Assembly: GCF_003202435.1 (NCBI RefSeq)
Contig: NZ_QJHK01000003.1
Coordinates: 302,894 to 366,893, forward strand
Length of the DNA: 64,000 bases
Direction: 5' to 3'
Source: Flavobacterium cheongpyeongense
GTDB lineage: Bacteria; Bacteroidota; Bacteroidia; Flavobacteriales; Flavobacteriaceae
In this document: positions 61,040 through 64,000 of the stretch, piece by piece
How the letters are laid out: each line of letters opens with the position of its first letter
Position numbering within the stretch: position 1 is the first letter of the stretch
The notes under the pieces: model-generated
Database searches by the model: none
What the model was told of the DNA's origin: nothing
The model's input: only the letters and a program-made list of their open reading frames with translations
Translations under genes and position numbers: made by a program

Positions 61040-62392
61040 ATGTTTGATAATTTAAGTGATAAGTTAGATAAAGCGTTCCATATATTAAAAGGACACGGAA
61101 AAATTACAGAAGTAAACGTTGCCGATACCTTAAAAGAAGTTCGTCGTGCTCTTTTAGATGCCGATGTTAACTTTAAAATTGCTAAAGATTTTACAACCAA
61201 AGTAAAAGAAAAAGCAATTGGTCAGGATGTTTTAACAACATTACAGCCAGGGCAATTATTGGTTAAGTTAGTAAAAGACGAGCTTACTGAATTGATGGGT
61301 GGTGATGTTGCAGGGGTTAATCTTTCCGGAAATCCGACAGTTATTTTAATGTCAGGACTTCAGGGGTCTGGTAAAACGACTTTCTCAGGAAAATTAGCTA
61401 ATTTCTTAAAAACAAAGAAAAATAAGAAACCACTTCTTGTTGCATGTGATATCTATCGCCCTGCGGCGATTAATCAGTTACATGTAGTTGGAGATCAAAT
61501 AGGAGTTGAGGTTTACTCAGAACCTGAAAATAAAAATCCTGTAGAGATTGCTCAAAACGCAATCAAACATGCCAAAGCAAACGGTTTCAATGTTGTTATT
61601 GTTGATACAGCCGGACGTTTAGCCGTAGACCAGGAAATGATGGATGAAATTGCACGAGTTCACAAAGCAATTCAGCCTCAGGAAACCTTGTTTGTCGTCG
61701 ATTCTATGACAGGACAGGATGCTGTAAACACGGCAAAAGCTTTCAACGATATCCTGAACTTTGATGGTGTTATTTTAACCAAATTAGACGGTGATACCCG
61801 TGGTGGAGCTGCGCTTTCGATCAAATCAATTGTAAACAAACCAATTAAATTTGTTGGTACCGGAGAAAAAATGGAAGCCATTGATGTTTTCTATCCGGAG
61901 CGTATGGCTGAGCGTATCTTAGGTATGGGTGACGTTGTGTCGCTTGTAGAGAGAGCACAGGAACAATTTGATGAAGAAGAAGCCAGAAAACTTCAAAAGA
62001 AAATTGCTAAAAACGAATTTGGTTTTGATGATTTCTTAACCCAGATTCAGCAGGTAAAAAAAATGGGTAACATGAAAGACCTGGTCGGAATGATACCAGG
62101 GGCTTCAAAAGCCATGAAAGATGTTGAAATCGAAGATGATGCTTTCAAGCATATTGAAGCAATTATTTATTCAATGACTCCACGAGAAAGAAGCAAACCT
62201 GCTATTATTGATGTAAAAAGAAAAGCCAGAATCGCTAAAGGTTCCGGAACTAAGGTTGAACAGGTTAATCAATTAATGAAGCAGTTCGATCAAATGAGCA
62301 AAATGATGAAGATGATGCAGGGACCAGGCGGAAAAAACCTGATGAAAATGATGGGTGGTATGAAAGGTATGCCAGGCGGAATGCCGAGATAA
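61040..62392 (+). CDS. ffh: Signal recognition particle protein Ffh (SRP54)
   Basis: A 450-residue GTPase with N, G and M domains in order. MFDNLSDKLDKAFHILKGHG and EVRRALLDADVNFKIAK mark the N domain. The G domain has MSGLQGSGKTTFSGKLA, CDIYRPAAINQL, DTAGRLAVDQEMMDEI and LTKLDGDTRGGAALS. The M domain is Met-rich and ends MKGMPGGMPR, with 4.5S-RNA-binding TPRERSKPAIIDVKRKARIA. It targets nascent membrane proteins to FtsY. Single gene with its own promoter. Confidence 0.97.
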   Translation: MFDNLSDKLDKAFHILKGHGKITEVNVADTLKEVRRALLDADVNFKIAKDFTTKVKEKAIGQDVLTTLQPGQLLVKLVKDELTELMGGDVAGVNLSGNPTVILMSGLQGSGKTTFSGKLANFLKTKKNKKPLLVACDIYRPAAINQLHVVGDQIGVEVYSEPENKNPVEIAQNAIKHAKANGFNVVIVDTAGRLAVDQEMMDEIARVHKAIQPQETLFVVDSMTGQDAVNTAKAFNDILNFDGVILTKLDGDTRGGAALSIKSIVNKPIKFVGTGEKMEAIDVFYPERMAERILGMGDVVSLVERAQEQFDEEEARKLQKKIAKNEFGFDDFLTQIQQVKKMGNMKDLVGMIPGASKAMKDVEIEDDAFKHIEAIIYSMTPRERSKPAIIDVKRKARIAKGSGTKVEQVNQLMKQFDQMSKMMKMMQGPGGKNLMKMMGGMKGMPGGMPR

Positions 62393-62400
62393 TAAAATTA

Positions 62401-62456
62401 AAAGTTTCAAGTTTCAGGTTTTAAGTTGTTGAGACTGGAATTTGAAACTTTTTTTA
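62401..62456 (+). terminator. Hairpin terminator of ffh within a repeat-rich spacer
   Basis: AAAGTTTCAA (62401-62410) pairs with TTGAAACTTT (62442-62451), followed by a T-run. The loop contains further TTTCAGG words that are complementary to sequence just before folD. Confidence 0.65.
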
Positions 62457-62512
62457 TAAAAATAAATAGGATTTTGCTTTGATGTGAAACCTGAAACTTT
62501 AAACCTGAAACT
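62409..62512. repeat. TTTCAGG/CCTGAAA inverted repeats in the ffh-folD spacer
   Basis: AAGTTTCAGGTTT (62409-62421) is the exact reverse complement of AAACCTGAAACTT (62487-62499), and a second AAACCTGAAACT lies at 62501-62512. The repeated words resemble the palindromes between other convergent genes in this window (22046-22094). Confidence 0.7.
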
Positions 62513-62519
62513 AAAGAAA

Positions 62520-63401
62520 ATGCAAATACTAGACGGTAAAAAAACAGCTGAAGACATTAAAAACGAAATTGCAGCCGAAGTTCAATCCATAAAAGCAGCA
62601 GGAGGAAAAGTACCTCATTTAGCAGCAGTATTAGTTGGAAATAACGGAGCAAGTTTAACTTACGTGGGAAGTAAAGTAAAATCATGCCAGCAGATTGGTT
62701 TTGATTCTACTTTGGTTGCTTTGCCTGAAGATATTACCGAAGCAGATTTATTAGCAAAAATTAAAGAATTAAATGAAGATGAAAACCTGGACGGTTATAT
62801 TGTTCAGTTACCATTGCCAAAGCATATTGATGAGGAAAAGATTCTTTTAGCAATCGATCCAGATAAAGATGTTGATGGTTTTCATCCGACAAACTTTGGG
62901 AGAATGGCTTTAGAAATGGAAACATTTATTCCTGCAACTCCTTTCGGGATCATGCAATTATTAGAGCGTTATAAAGTTGAAACTGCCGGAAAACACACAG
63001 TTGTAATTGGAAGAAGCCACATTGTAGGCCGTCCTATGAGCATCTTAATGAGCCGTAAAGGAAATCCCGGGGATTCAACCGTAACCTTAACACATAGCCG
63101 AACTAAAAATTTAGAAGAGTTCACTAAAAATGCTGATATTATCATTACAGCTTTAGGAGTTCCTGAATTTTTAAAAGGCGATATGGTAAAAGACGGAGTT
63201 GTAATCATTGACGTTGGAATTACGCGTGTAGACGATGCCTCAAACGCAAAAGGTTATGTGATCAAAGGCGATGTTGATTTTGACGAAGTAAGCAAAAAAG
63301 CATCTTTTATCACACCTGTTCCGGGAGGAGTAGGACCAATGACTATTGCAATGTTACTTCAAAATACACTTTTGGCCAGAAAAATCAGAAGCAGAAAATA
63401 A
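62520..63401 (+). CDS. folD: Bifunctional methylenetetrahydrofolate dehydrogenase/cyclohydrolase
   Basis: The start is set at ATG 62520 ([17 protein letters not shown]). A GTG at 62484 would add twelve residues read from the repeat DNA and is unlikely. The 293-residue enzyme has [39 protein letters not shown] and [13 protein letters not shown] (substrate site), then [17 protein letters not shown] (NADP-binding) and [16 protein letters not shown]. It interconverts methylene-, methenyl- and formyl-THF. Length is usual. Confidence 0.96.
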   Translation: MQILDGKKTAEDIKNEIAAEVQSIKAAGGKVPHLAAVLVGNNGASLTYVGSKVKSCQQIGFDSTLVALPEDITEADLLAKIKELNEDENLDGYIVQLPLPKHIDEEKILLAIDPDKDVDGFHPTNFGRMALEMETFIPATPFGIMQLLERYKVETAGKHTVVIGRSHIVGRPMSILMSRKGNPGDSTVTLTHSRTKNLEEFTKNADIIITALGVPEFLKGDMVKDGVVIIDVGITRVDDASNAKGYVIKGDVDFDEVSKKASFITPVPGGVGPMTIAMLLQNTLLARKIRSRK

Positions 63402-63424
63402 TATTTCATAAAAAACAATACAGG

Positions 63425-63458
63425 AACCCATTCAATTCGAGTGGGTTTTGTTTTTTTA
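63425..63458 (+). terminator. Terminator of folD
   Basis: ACCCATTC (63426-63433) pairs with GAGTGGGT (63439-63446, one G-T pair), loop AATTC, followed by TTTTGTTTTTTT. Confidence 0.85.
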
Positions 63459-63463
63459 TATCT

Positions 63464-63668
63464 GGGCGTGACGTATTGCAATAGACACTCCATTTAGTGT
63501 CGCTTATGTACGCCTTTTGCAAATACGGTCGAGCTTTCTATGCTACTTCGGTAGCGTATTCCAAACGCAGTTCACTGAACTCCGATGAAAATAAAAGTTA
63601 AAGTGAAGTAGTCCCTCACGCACTCATGTGTCAATAAGAAGATATTCTTTGCGAAAGGGTTGCAGCCC
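63464..63668. repeat. Highly structured non-coding element (candidate RNA or repeat)
   Basis: About 205 nt, richer in G+C than the surroundings and without an ORF. Paired segments: GCGTGA (63466-63471) with TCACGC (63616-63621) closing the whole; CGTATTGCAA with TTGCAAATACG (63472-63527); GACACT-CCATTT-AGTGTC (63484-63501); TATGCTAC-TTCG-GTAGCGTA (63539-63558), a CUUCGG-type tetraloop; AGTTC-ACT-GAACT (63569-63581); and a final GGGTTGCAGCCC (63657-63668). I recall broadly similar GGGCGTG...GCAGCCC elements recurring in Flavobacterium intergenic DNA, but only one copy is in this window and I cannot name the family. Confidence 0.6.
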
Positions 63669-63687
63669 AATGTCATTAAGTTAAGGC

Positions 63688-64000
63688 TTATATTGCTCTT
63701 TTATAATTAGTTATAGATTTGTATTTTCCAGATTGTCTTATTTTTGATTTTTTACGTTCATAATTTCTATTCATCCTAATAGGTTCAAGATGCCTTTGAA
63801 ATAAATTTTGTAATTCTAAAAGCACTACTTTGGGTTGCTCTGTAAGTAATAAAACCACTATTTTATTTTTCATGCTTCCAATACTCAATGTTCTGTTAAT
63901 TTGGTAATCATGCTTTCTAATTTTATTTTTAATTTTCAGATACGATTCGCATTGCTTCTCTATTATACTTTGCAAGTTTGACACAAAAGTTGCGGCATAA
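63688..64000 (-). CDS. 3' end of a minus-strand ORF, possibly an IS transposase C-terminus
   Basis: The frame is open from the window edge to its stop at 63688. A GTG at 63984 is a possible start, but codons before it (YAATF) are also open, so the gene may be longer. The visible 103 or so residues are very basic and end NYERKKSKIRQSGKYKSITN and YKRAI. The Lys/Arg-rich tail ending in NYKRAI resembles some IS4-group transposases of Bacteroidota. It lies beside the structured element and at the end of conserved housekeeping genes, which fits a mobile element. Identity remains uncertain. Confidence 0.42.
   Translation of the reverse strand, partial: YAATFVSNLQSIIEKQCESYLKIKNKIRKHDYQINRTLSIGSMKNKIVVLLLTEQPKVVLLELQNLFQRHLEPIRMNRNYERKKSKIRQSGKYKSITNYKRAI

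Overview
The window looks like a chromosomal segment of a Flavobacterium-type member of the Bacteroidota. Supporting signs are strongly A+T-rich DNA, promoters of the TTG-N17-20-TAnnTTTG type, near absence of Shine-Dalgarno sequences, a PorV/PorQ-family outer-membrane protein, a HmuY/TonB haem locus, DUF2723, DUF4369, DUF6607 and Lnb (DUF4105) proteins, and a remnant of a type IX secretion sorting domain. No phage, CRISPR array, rRNA or intact mobile element is visible.

Layout. 1-12733: the distal part of an extracellular polysaccharide (EPS) locus on the + strand. It has an SGNH-MBOAT-SGNH O-acylation cassette, six glycosyltransferases (GT4, GT2, GT2, exostosin-like, GT4, GT4), an O-antigen-ligase/polymerase and a terminal polyprenyl glycosylphosphotransferase. 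Its 5' end lies outside the window. 12736-15003: a minus-strand unit of a PorV-like protein and an Lnb-domain protein behind a canonical promoter. 15150-24037: housekeeping and envelope genes (pssA, GH25 lysozyme, lptB, an AhpD-like protein, tatC, kdsD, recQ, a FAD protein). 24038-25525: a long intergenic region with a LacI-type operator-like palindrome, then a divergent family-7 polysaccharide lyase. 25577-29843: msrA/msrB, idi, a QueD-like enzyme, a peroxiredoxin, manA and a small conserved protein. 29877-30213: two copies of a complete tRNA-Thr(TGT) transcription unit. 30371-46501: polA, a metallophosphoesterase, a thioredoxin fold without redox cysteines, a NodB deacetylase, a large DUF2723 membrane protein, tRNA-Gln, an ISL3/ISAon1-type transposase remnant, a DUF4369 lipoprotein, EamA, DoxX, DUF2805, an M61 peptidase, a fabH homologue and cutC. 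46598-55743: a TonB-type barrel, argS, then DUF6607 divergent from a TonB receptor-HmuY pair. 55744-56190: a decayed type IX sorting-domain fragment with a 49-bp tandem duplication. 56325-60907: a second O-acylation module (SGNH, SGNH+LysM, MBOAT). 61040-63401: ffh and folD. 63464-64000: a highly structured non-coding element and the 3' end of a minus-strand ORF that may be a transposase.

How the genes fit together. Much of the window serves the cell envelope: EPS assembly and acylation, LPS supply and export (kdsD, lptB), phospholipid synthesis (pssA), lipoprotein modification (Lnb), Tat secretion, peptidoglycan hydrolysis (GH25), DUF2723 glycosylation and a second acyl-transfer module whose LysM domain hints at peptidoglycan. 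The least conventional items are the paired MBOAT/SGNH modules, the lyase with substituted catalytic motifs, the cysteine-free thioredoxin, the two-domain HmuY protein, and the structured repeat-like element at the right end. All functions are assigned by reading motifs; no database search was run.
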